A stretch of 64,000 nucleotides of DNA from JALUUH01 sp964636675 (GTDB lineage: Bacteria; Pseudomonadota; Gammaproteobacteria; S012-40), in NCBI GenBank assembly GCA_964636675.1, contig CAZWUO010000001.1, positions 1-64,000 on the forward strand, in the 5' to 3' direction. The notes beneath the pieces are model-generated. The model searched no databases, had not been told where the DNA came from, and saw only the letters and a list, made by a program, of their open reading frames with translations. This document shows, in pieces, positions 36,275 through 43,862 of this stretch. Every line of letters starts with the position of its first letter. Position 1 is the stretch's first letter. A program made the position numbers and the translations under genes.

Positions 36275-36302
36275 TCAAGTCAACTTGTCGAGCAACCGAT
36301 AA
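36275..36302 (+). promoter_or_regulatory. Candidate sigma-28 promoter for the STAS/HsbR pair
   Basis: TCAAG (36275-36279), 15 nt, then ACCGATAA (36295-36302), 7 of 8 matching the FliA -10 GCCGATAA. The spacer equals that of the candidate at fliA. It lies about 70 bp before the STAS gene. Confidence 0.4.
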
Positions 36303-36370
36303 ACGAGTGGGTAATGGTCATAAATCAAATAAAACCTTGAGATACAAACGGTAATAACGGAGAAAACACG

Positions 36371-36667
36371 ATGTCGGTAACGAGTAAGATAGATGGTGAC
36401 AATGTGATGATTACAATCAGTGGGAGGTTTAATTTTAATGATCATGTACAATTTAGAAATGCTTATAAAGATGTGCCTCCGAATGCTACTTACACAATGG
36501 ATATGAGCAATACGGAATATATGGATAGTTCTGCTTTAGGAATGTTACTTCTGCTACGTGAGCATGCAGGAGGAGACTCATCTGATATTATTATTGCAGG
36601 TAGTCCCCCAGACATAAAGAAAATACTCAATATCGCAAATTTTCAAAAACTGTTTGAAATACGTTAG
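36371..36667 (+). CDS. STAS-domain anti-sigma antagonist (HsbA-like)
   Basis: A 98-residue single STAS domain with GGAG 9 nt before the ATG. The phospho-serine loop reads MDSSALGMLLLLREH, with Ser53 at the position phosphorylated in SpoIIAA-type antagonists. It lies 14 bp before the phosphatase/kinase gene, which matches the HsbA-HsbR partnership of Pseudomonas, where HsbA binds FlgM and a diguanylate cyclase. A sigma-28-like promoter upstream strengthens the motility link. The partner assignment is inferred from family and neighbourhood. Confidence 0.85.
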   Translation: MSVTSKIDGDNVMITISGRFNFNDHVQFRNAYKDVPPNATYTMDMSNTEYMDSSALGMLLLLREHAGGDSSDIIIAGSPPDIKKILNIANFQKLFEIR

Positions 36668-36681
36668 TTTTTTTTAATAAC

Positions 36682-38388
36682 ATGAAAGTATTAGTGGTCG
36701 ATGATGATGCAACGAATAGGCTCGTCTTAAAGGGCTTACTCGAAAAAGAAGATCATGATGTTATGCTGGCAGTAAACGGTGTTGAGGCTATTCAACAGTA
36801 TGAAAATGGCAGTCCAGACCTGATTTTAATGGATGTTATGATGCCAGAAATGGATGGCTACGAGGCGACCAGAGAAATCAAAAAGAGGTGTGGTAGCCGA
36901 TTTGTTCCGATAATATTTTTAACCGCAGTTAGTGGTAATGAAGCGTTAGTAACCTGTCTCGAATATGGTGGTGACGATTATATCGGGAAACCTTTCAACC
37001 GAACCGTATTAAGCGCAAAAATTGAAGCAATGAACCGCATTGTTTCTCTTTATTATCAAATCCAAAACCAAAAAGAAGAGCTTGAAACCCATAAGCGTCA
37101 TGTTCAGCGCGAAACTGAAGTAGCAGAGAAAATATTTAATGGTATTCTTGAGCGCAGTGATTTAAATGTAGACTTTATCAATACCTTAAGACGTTCAGCC
37201 GAAGCATTTAATGGTGATATCGTGCTTGCCACGCGTAATCCAAACGGGGGGATGAATATATTAGTGGGTGATTTTACAGGTCATGGTTTAGCCGCTGCTA
37301 TTGGAGCAATGCCTGTCGCTGATGTGTTTTATGGAATGTCCAAAAAAGGCTTTGAGCTTGAAGACATTGTATCGGAAATAAATAAAAAATTACGTGTTGT
37401 CTTACCCATGGGGAGATTTTTGGCGGCGTGTATTATTCATGTGGATACACGTTGCGAATACCTAAAAATATGGAACGGAGGAATGCCAGACGTTCTTATT
37501 TACCGACCGAGTGCGAAACAAGTAGTAGAATACTTGCCTTCTGAGCACGTTCCGTTGGGAATCTCTTCTCCTGTTCAGTTTGAAACGCAAGCCACCCGGG
37601 TGAAAATCAGCCCTGGCGACTATTTATATATTTATTCTGACGGTGTCGTTGAAACCACAAACGAACACGATGAGTTATTTGGAATGGATAGATTGGTTGA
37701 AGTTATTACTACGTTTGATGGCAACGAGGTTATCAGTGAATTAGAGGCATCTTTAAGTCGGTTCTCTAATACGCTTCCGCAAGCTGATGATATTACTTTA
37801 ATGGAGTTTCATTGTAATCCAACTCATTTATTGCAACTCGATAATGAGATATCAGTTGGTAAAACATATGCAACCAGTTGGAGTATGTCGTTTATTTTTG
37901 AAACAGATACCTTACAGCGATTAGATCCAGTCACTTTTTTAATGAAAACCTTGAGCGAAATACAAGGCCTGCGAAGTCACAGTCAAAGTTTGTTTATGAT
38001 CATTTCAGAGTTGTTTAGCAATGCGCTTGAGCATGGTGTGCTTGGCTTAGATTCGAAGTTAAAGACGACGCCTGAGGGATTTGCGCAATATTATTTTTTA
38101 CGAGAAACTTTATTAAAAAAGATGAAATATGCTTATATAAAGTTCAGTTTTTCACAGAAAATCATCGGTAGAGGAGGTGAAATAACCATCGGGGTTGAGG
38201 ACTCAGGAGATGGGTTTGACTATGCTTCGTTAGGTGGGGAGAAACAATCAATGCCGCCTGAAAGTGTTAAATCGGGACGCGGACAGGTGCTTATTGCTGA
38301 TTTGTGTGAGACTATTACCTATAAAGGAAAAGGAAATGTGGTTGAAGCCGTTTATTCTTGGAATGATACCCCCCTTATCGCGCATTAA
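36682..38388 (+). CDS. Response regulator with PP2C phosphatase and HATPase kinase domains (HsbR-like)
   Basis: The 568-residue protein has three parts: a receiver (1-120, phosphorylated Asp51 in LILMDVMMP, FLTA, GKPF), a SpoIIE/RsbU-type PP2C phosphatase (about 160-380, GDFTGHGLAAAIG, YSDGVVETTN, ADDITLM), and an RsbW-like HATPase (about 400-565, ISELFSNALEHGV, VEDSGDGFDYA, GRGQVLIADL). This is the architecture of HsbR in the P. aeruginosa HptB pathway: one protein both phosphorylates and dephosphorylates the STAS partner, switched by the receiver. No clear ribosome-binding site precedes the ATG, 14 bp after the STAS stop, so coupling is likely. Confidence 0.88.
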   Translation: MKVLVVDDDATNRLVLKGLLEKEDHDVMLAVNGVEAIQQYENGSPDLILMDVMMPEMDGYEATREIKKRCGSRFVPIIFLTAVSGNEALVTCLEYGGDDYIGKPFNRTVLSAKIEAMNRIVSLYYQIQNQKEELETHKRHVQRETEVAEKIFNGILERSDLNVDFINTLRRSAEAFNGDIVLATRNPNGGMNILVGDFTGHGLAAAIGAMPVADVFYGMSKKGFELEDIVSEINKKLRVVLPMGRFLAACIIHVDTRCEYLKIWNGGMPDVLIYRPSAKQVVEYLPSEHVPLGISSPVQFETQATRVKISPGDYLYIYSDGVVETTNEHDELFGMDRLVEVITTFDGNEVISELEASLSRFSNTLPQADDITLMEFHCNPTHLLQLDNEISVGKTYATSWSMSFIFETDTLQRLDPVTFLMKTLSEIQGLRSHSQSLFMIISELFSNALEHGVLGLDSKLKTTPEGFAQYYFLRETLLKKMKYAYIKFSFSQKIIGRGGEITIGVEDSGDGFDYASLGGEKQSMPPESVKSGRGQVLIADLCETITYKGKGNVVEAVYSWNDTPLIAH

Positions 38389-38542
38389 AAGAAAATCAAC
38401 AGGCGCTAACAAATAGATAATAATGATAATTCTGTGTAAGCTAGCATCATGACTCCTGGATTCATTTATCACCAATGTATTTTACTGGAGAATATCAACA
38501 TATCATGCTGAATTAGTTACATAATAATAAGGGGGGTGATCT

Positions 38543-39226
38543 TTGATCGTTGTTATAGCAGATGATCATGCCATTGTCAGGGAAGGTGTTATTTATTCTT
38601 TAAAGACTCATTTTGGCGAAGAGACACAGGTTTTAGAAGCAGAAGACTCTCCGAGTTTAGTCGCATTACTTGAGCAAAATAAAAATATCGATCTCATCTT
38701 ACTGGATCTCATGATGCCAGGTGCAAACGGGCTTTCCGTGTTAAGAAAAATATGTAATGAATGGCCTGGAAACTCCGTAGTGGTGTTGTCCGCATCAGAA
38801 GACTCTACGCTGATGCGTAAATCAATTGATATAGGCGCCGCAGGCTTTATTCCAAAATCATCACCTCGAGAGGTCATGATGAGTGCTATTAGGTTAGTGC
38901 TTGCTGGAGGAGTATATATACCGCCTAAAAGTTTATTGTCCATAGAAGCAGTCTCAACTTCCTCCGAAGCAACGGAAAATAATAAGTTACCTGATCCAAA
39001 AATACTCGCTCCCAAGCTAACCGATAGACAACGACAGGTATTGATTGGTATCGCTGAAGGCAAAACGAATAGAGAGATCGGAGCAGGGCTAGAACTGTCA
39101 GAATATACCATCAAGATTCATGTAACGGCTATATTCAAAAAACTGCAGGTGAACAATCGCATGCAATCTGTGTTAGTTGCTAAAGAGTTAGGCTTATTCA
39201 AGGTGGGTGACCTCACGCCAGACTAA
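38543..39226 (+). CDS. NarL/FixJ-type response regulator
   Basis: The start is TTG, preceded by GGGGGGTGAT. The 227-residue protein has a receiver (Asp7-Asp8, phosphorylated Asp55 in LILLDLMMP, SA, GFIPKSS) and a C-terminal LuxR-type HTH (LTDRQRQVLIGIAEGKTNREIGAGLELSEYTIKIHVTAIFKKL). It lies 154 bp after the HsbR-like gene and before the REC-Hpt gene, which suggests the same signalling circuit. No histidine kinase is adjacent. Its targets are unknown. Confidence 0.9.
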   Translation: MIVVIADDHAIVREGVIYSLKTHFGEETQVLEAEDSPSLVALLEQNKNIDLILLDLMMPGANGLSVLRKICNEWPGNSVVVLSASEDSTLMRKSIDIGAAGFIPKSSPREVMMSAIRLVLAGGVYIPPKSLLSIEAVSTSSEATENNKLPDPKILAPKLTDRQRQVLIGIAEGKTNREIGAGLELSEYTIKIHVTAIFKKLQVNNRMQSVLVAKELGLFKVGDLTPD

Positions 39227-39380
39227 GTGTTTTATTCATTTATCGCGTAATGCCCTGAATATTTTTATATCTAAAGATCGCCTAACGGTACCAATCTTAG
39301 ATTGCCCATTATCTCACCTTCCATTCGGCCCAGAATTACTTAGTATTACCAGGGAGCAAAATCCTTCTGACACCGAATAA

Positions 39381-39420
39381 ATGCGCACTCTGCATGCTGT
39401 TCAACTGTGGGTTCTAGGAT
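39381..39420 (-). repeat. MITE-like repeat, solo end (copy E)
   Basis: Read on the minus strand, CCTAGAACCCACAGTTG followed by CATGCAGAGTGCGC matches the left end of copy C. It stops 11 bp before the ATG of the REC-Hpt gene, so it forms that gene's leader. Confidence 0.65.
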
Positions 39421-39431
39421 AATTGACGATT

Positions 39432-40175
39432 ATGCAAAAAAGAAGTAGTGAATCTTCAAAGTACATCGCTTTGGTTGCTGAAGATCATAAATATAATATG
39501 ATATTGATGGCGAGCTTGTTAGAGAAAAAGAGTGTTACTGTTATTCAGGCACGCAATGGTAAGGCCGCCGTTGAGCAATATTTGGCAAATAAAGTGGATA
39601 TTATATTTATGGATATACACATGCCAGTCATGGACGGCATTGAAGCGATTAAAAAGATTCGGACCTTAGAAAAGGGGCAAAATCACGTGCCTATTGTAGT
39701 GCTTACGGCCGATGTTTTTATTCGGGAAAATACAGGCTTAGACACTACTCTAATTGATGAAATTTTACTAAAGCCTATCGTTAGCCAAGATTTATGGAGA
39801 GCTTTCGAAAAATTAGCCATCAAAAATTCTCTATCTGAAAAATCTTGTGAGGCTAAATCGATGCCACAAGCGAAAAGTCCTCAAACAGTCATTTCCAAAC
39901 ATTCTCATAAATTACCCGATGTGCTTAAAGAAAAATTTATTAAAGAAGTACACTTATTATATGGGTTAGTTGAGGAGCAATATCGTCTAGGTAATTCAGA
40001 TAAATTGCAAGAATTACTGCATAAGTTAGCGGGTATGAGCGGATGTTTTGACGCGACAGAAATGACCGGCATTTGCAATGAGTTGTTGTCCGCGATTAAG
40101 AACGAAGATTTAGTGGCAATTGATTTGGCTTTTCAAAAGTTAACCCAGTATAACGCTGAGTTACCTACCCATTAA
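39432..40175 (+). CDS. Receiver-Hpt two-domain phosphorelay protein
   Basis: The ATG at 39432 is taken; a TTG at 39423 is in frame. The 247-residue protein has a receiver (EDHKYNMILMASLL, phosphorylated Asp61 in IIFMDIHMP, VLTAD, KP at 114-115) and a C-terminal Hpt domain with the phospho-accepting His about residue 197 (LLHKLAGMSGCF). REC-Hpt is the C-terminal part of hybrid kinases such as BarA, but here no sensor or kinase precedes it: a repeat end lies directly upstream. It may be a natural phosphorelay module feeding the HsbR-like regulator, or a hybrid kinase cut off by repeat insertion. Confidence 0.85.
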   Translation: MQKRSSESSKYIALVAEDHKYNMILMASLLEKKSVTVIQARNGKAAVEQYLANKVDIIFMDIHMPVMDGIEAIKKIRTLEKGQNHVPIVVLTADVFIRENTGLDTTLIDEILLKPIVSQDLWRAFEKLAIKNSLSEKSCEAKSMPQAKSPQTVISKHSHKLPDVLKEKFIKEVHLLYGLVEEQYRLGNSDKLQELLHKLAGMSGCFDATEMTGICNELLSAIKNEDLVAIDLAFQKLTQYNAELPTH

Positions 40176-40320
40176 GGAATGGGCACGAAATATAGAGATT
40201 TAGCCGAATGAATAAGTCTGACCATAAATCATGATACATCAGTGATTAAGATCTGGTAAGATCCTATACTTTGAAATCTGTAGTTTAGCGTTAATTCTGG
40301 TTTTAGATGAACAACTGAAT

Positions 40321-40344
40321 GCTTATTATACTATATCAATAAGC
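40321..40344. promoter_or_regulatory. Inverted repeat before the MalT-like gene
   Basis: GCTTATT and AATAAGC are separated by 10 bp, about 45 bp upstream of the start. This could be an operator; nothing further supports it. Confidence 0.3.
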
Positions 40345-40389
40345 AAACACGCTGGGCTGGGATAGTTCATCAGATAAGAAATAGTTCTT

Positions 40390-43300
40390 TTGGTTATCGC
40401 GGATACGGGATGTTTTGTGATTGCGCCTAATGAGATTATTGATAAAAACCTTCCAAGGAATGAACTGCTTAGTCGGTTGAGCAGGTTGCACACTAAGTCC
40501 GTTGCTTGGGTGAGTGGCCCACCCGGTGCGGGGAAAACAAATCTTGTTGCAACTTATGTGAAAAGGCAAACATCTGTCATTATATGGTACGAGGTAGAGG
40601 TTGGAGACGAGGACCCCGCGACATTTTTCCATTATTTATCAGAGAATATAAAGAAAAAATGTGGCTTAGCTGAGAACTGGATTAACCCTTTAAAACCGGA
40701 ATACCTATTATCTATTGATGTTTACGCAAGGCAGTTTTTTCAATTGTTGTGTCAGAATATCGATGAATCTTTTACGTTGGTTTTTGACCAATATCAGGAA
40801 TTACCCAATAAATCCATTATTCATGATCTCATCAAGCACTTCATTCGTGCCATACCTAGCCACAGTTCGATTATTTTTATTAGCCGATCTGACCCACCGG
40901 CAGCACTCGCACGTTTTGTTATCAATCAAGAAATTGAATGTATAGGTTGGAATGATCTACGTTTTTCGGAAAATGAAATTGATGCGCTGGGACATTTGTG
41001 GGGATTCTGTCATGATGAAATGCAACTATTAGAAGAAGCAAAGTCGCAGATAAACGGGTGGGTAGCTGGTGCAGTAATCATTTGCGATTTTATTCGCAAC
41101 GTTAAAAAAACGCCAGCCATAAAAGATTTATCTAACTCGGACATTTTGTTGAATTATTTTTCCGGTGAAATATTAAATAAACTCAGCGAGATCGAAAAGA
41201 ATTTTTTATTTCAAATATCTTTCTTGCCGCGTTTTTCTGTTGCAGCAGCAATAGAGCTTACAGGAATCGATGACGCGCTACATATTATTGAGCAGTTACA
41301 CAGTAATCATTCTTTTACTGAGAAGTTAGGTTATTCATCAAATGAATATCAGCTACACCCTTTATTCAGAAGGTTTTTACGCTCGCGCATAAAGGATGAG
41401 TTATCTAAATCAGATATTTTAAATATTAAACACAGAGCGGCTTCTTGTTTAGAAAAACAAGGACTCGTCGAGCATGCCATCACACTTTGGTATGAAACCG
41501 AGCAATGGGACATGCTTGCGCGGATTGCAGAAAGCTATACCGACACACTGATTGAGCAAGGTCGCGGTAGTACGGTTGCAAAGTGGTTTCAACAAATACC
41601 GCCTGCTGTTGTCGATAAATACCCTTGTTTTGCTTATTGGAGAGCAAGGGCAATTATGCCTTATGACACCAAAGAGGCGCTAAGACTATACCGGTTTGCC
41701 TACGAAAAATATGTGCTTTTAGATACTGATGTTAATAAAAAATGGTTATGTTGGGCAGGATGTGTCGCTACCTATATACACGACTGGAAATCATTTGATG
41801 ATCTGGATTATTGGATTAGTGAATTACCTTTTTTGCCTTGTAGCTTCCCACCAGCTTGTAGTATCGAAACCAAAGCCAGTGTTACTTCTGCTATGTTTAT
41901 TGCGTTATTATTTAGGCAACCCGATCACTCACACTTTATTTTGTGGGAAGAGGCCAGCCTAGCATTAGTAAAGAGTGAGTTGAATATCAATCAAAAAATC
42001 ACGACTGGAAATTGCTTGGTTCTTTATTATTCTTGGATTGCCGATTTCCCCAAGTGTCAAGTCATTATGGAAACCATGCGCGAGAATATTTCTCAGCCAG
42101 ACGTATTGCCGCTTACTCGAATTATTTGGCATTCTATGGAGGCGATGTATGCTTGGCTGGGCTTGAAACCGCAGCGATGTGAAGAGATTGTTTCCAAGGG
42201 CTTAGCATTGGCGAATGATTATGGAATTAAGATTTGGGATTTTATGCTCAACGCCCAAGGGGCTTACGGAAAACTTTCTTCTGGACAATTAGCGGGTGCT
42301 ACCAAATATTTGAAAAATATGTCACGATCCGTTAGTGGGGGAAGGTCTCTTGATGCATCTCAGTATTACTATTTGAGTGCATGGGTTGCGGTATTAAAAA
42401 AGGATTACCCCCAGGCTTTAGAAAAAATTAAATTTGCGAGTGATTTGACCAAGGACGCGGGATCTCCATTTCCTACTACTTTTGTAGACATTGCTCTGTC
42501 GCAGGTGTTGTTTGAGCAAGGCGAAAAATCACGTGCGCGCGTGATTATTAAACATGTGAACAGCATAGCAGATTCGTTGCGTAGTCGGCATTTTAAACAT
42601 CATAGTCTTTTAGTGTTGGCTTATTTTGATTTAATGGATGGGAGTTACGAGCAAGGAATTAATTATCTAGAGCAAGGATTCAGATTCGCCCGTGAAAATC
42701 ATTTTTTGAGTCTTATATGGTGGCGTCCTGAGCTTATGTCTAAGCTTTGCGGAATTGCTTTGTTGCATAATATCGAAGCGGAGTACGTCAAAGAGTTAAT
42801 TATAAAAAATGAATTAACTCCCGATGAAAAATATCTTGGACTAGAGCAATGGCCTTGGCAAGTAAAAATCACTTCATTCAATCATTTTACTTTATTCAAA
42901 AATGACATACTTTTTGGGTCTTCCGGAAAATCTCAAGTAAAACCTTTAGATTTATTAAAGGTGTTACTGGCTTATGGAGGCAAAAGCGTTAGTGTCACAA
43001 AAATCACAGACTGTTTGTGGCCTGATGCAGACGGTGATATGGGGCAGCACTCATTTAGTACTACGTTATATAGGTTACGCAAACTATTAGGCTGTGAAAA
43101 TTCCTTACTTCTCAATAATGCGCAATTGAGTTTAAATCCTATATTTTGCTGGACAGATGTCTGGGCAATTGAAATGCTTGAGAAAAAAATAGAGCAGAAA
43201 CTACTGGAAGCTACATTCGATCCAAGCACAGCAGCGTGTTTAGAGATCGAGCTATTTAATTTGTATCAGGGTGCATTTTTAAGTCTGGAAAGTGAAAAAC

Positions 43301-43605
43301 CTTGGTTTTTTATAAAGCGCGAAAAAGAAAGAAATCGTTTTATTCGGATCGCAGAACATATAGGGAAATATTGGCTCGATAATTCGCAGATAGATAATGC
43401 GATTCGTTTTTATCAAAAAGCGATCGAAATCGATTACTTGGTGGAATCGTTTTACCAACAGCTTATCCTTGCTTATCAACGTGCCGGACGAAAAGCCGAG
43501 GCTAATTCAGTTTATAAACAATGTGAGCAAGCATTAAGTGACTTTGACGACATAAGGCCGAGCGAGAAGACCAAGAAAATTTTTCGTGACTGTATGAGTT
43601 CTTAA
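40390..43605 (+). CDS. MalT-like STAND ATPase regulator with C-terminal winged-helix/BTAD output
   Basis: The 1071-residue protein starts at TTG 40390; a GTG at 40417 with GGGA upstream is an alternative. The N-terminal P-loop (SGPPGAGKTN, near residue 42) and LVFDQYQEL form a STAND NTPase like MalT. A long helical TPR-type sensor region spans about 350-830. The C-terminus (about 850-1071) is not the LuxR HTH of MalT but an OmpR-type winged helix (KPLDLLKVLLAYGGKSVSVTKITDCLWPDADGD) with a BTAD domain, as in SARP regulators. It precedes the nir-nas operon by 257 bp in the same direction. Whether it controls that operon is unproven. Confidence 0.85.
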   Translation: MVIADTGCFVIAPNEIIDKNLPRNELLSRLSRLHTKSVAWVSGPPGAGKTNLVATYVKRQTSVIIWYEVEVGDEDPATFFHYLSENIKKKCGLAENWINPLKPEYLLSIDVYARQFFQLLCQNIDESFTLVFDQYQELPNKSIIHDLIKHFIRAIPSHSSIIFISRSDPPAALARFVINQEIECIGWNDLRFSENEIDALGHLWGFCHDEMQLLEEAKSQINGWVAGAVIICDFIRNVKKTPAIKDLSNSDILLNYFSGEILNKLSEIEKNFLFQISFLPRFSVAAAIELTGIDDALHIIEQLHSNHSFTEKLGYSSNEYQLHPLFRRFLRSRIKDELSKSDILNIKHRAASCLEKQGLVEHAITLWYETEQWDMLARIAESYTDTLIEQGRGSTVAKWFQQIPPAVVDKYPCFAYWRARAIMPYDTKEALRLYRFAYEKYVLLDTDVNKKWLCWAGCVATYIHDWKSFDDLDYWISELPFLPCSFPPACSIETKASVTSAMFIALLFRQPDHSHFILWEEASLALVKSELNINQKITTGNCLVLYYSWIADFPKCQVIMETMRENISQPDVLPLTRIIWHSMEAMYAWLGLKPQRCEEIVSKGLALANDYGIKIWDFMLNAQGAYGKLSSGQLAGATKYLKNMSRSVSGGRSLDASQYYYLSAWVAVLKKDYPQALEKIKFASDLTKDAGSPFPTTFVDIALSQVLFEQGEKSRARVIIKHVNSIADSLRSRHFKHHSLLVLAYFDLMDGSYEQGINYLEQGFRFARENHFLSLIWWRPELMSKLCGIALLHNIEAEYVKELIIKNELTPDEKYLGLEQWPWQVKITSFNHFTLFKNDILFGSSGKSQVKPLDLLKVLLAYGGKSVSVTKITDCLWPDADGDMGQHSFSTTLYRLRKLLGCENSLLLNNAQLSLNPIFCWTDVWAIEMLEKKIEQKLLEATFDPSTAACLEIELFNLYQGAFLSLESEKPWFFIKREKERNRFIRIAEHIGKYWLDNSQIDNAIRFYQKAIEIDYLVESFYQQLILAYQRAGRKAEANSVYKQCEQALSDFDDIRPSEKTKKIFRDCMSS

Positions 43606-43706
43606 AAAGTCTGTGTTCGTCGTATCTTCCTATTAGATCTTCCTCTGCATATTTGCCGCAAATGTTTGATTTATCCGTATTGTTTGCGCACCAAGCTTAA
43701 ACTAAC

Positions 43707-43723
43707 CGCCCTATATTGGTGCA
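43707..43723. promoter_or_regulatory. NtrC-type enhancer site
   Basis: CGCCCTATATTGGTGCA matches the enteric NtrC site TGCACTATATTGGTGCA at 15 of 17 positions. A further half-site GCACCAA lies at 43688-43694. It is centred about 100 bp before the sigma-54 promoter, the usual enhancer distance. Confidence 0.7.
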
Positions 43724-43811
43724 TTTATCGGTTATTCTAGGTCTCGATAAGCCTGCATTGTTACTCACAATCTTTATAAAAAACATAACTTTAGGCTTGG
43801 TTATTGAGAGC

Positions 43812-43827
43812 TGGCCCAGCTGTTGCT
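43812..43827 (+). promoter_or_regulatory. Sigma-54 promoter of the nir-nas operon
   Basis: TGGCCC-AGCTG-TTGCT fits the -24/-12 consensus TGGCAC-N5-TTGCT with one mismatch. Transcription would begin near 43839, about 24 nt before nirB. Confidence 0.75.
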
Positions 43828-43862
43828 CAATGTCGTCATAGCAAAATATTTGAAGGATTAGC

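Noticed and set aside
43728..43745. ATTCTAGGTCTCG resembling a repeat end upstream of nirB
   Set aside because: Match ends after nine bases and no second arm is found.
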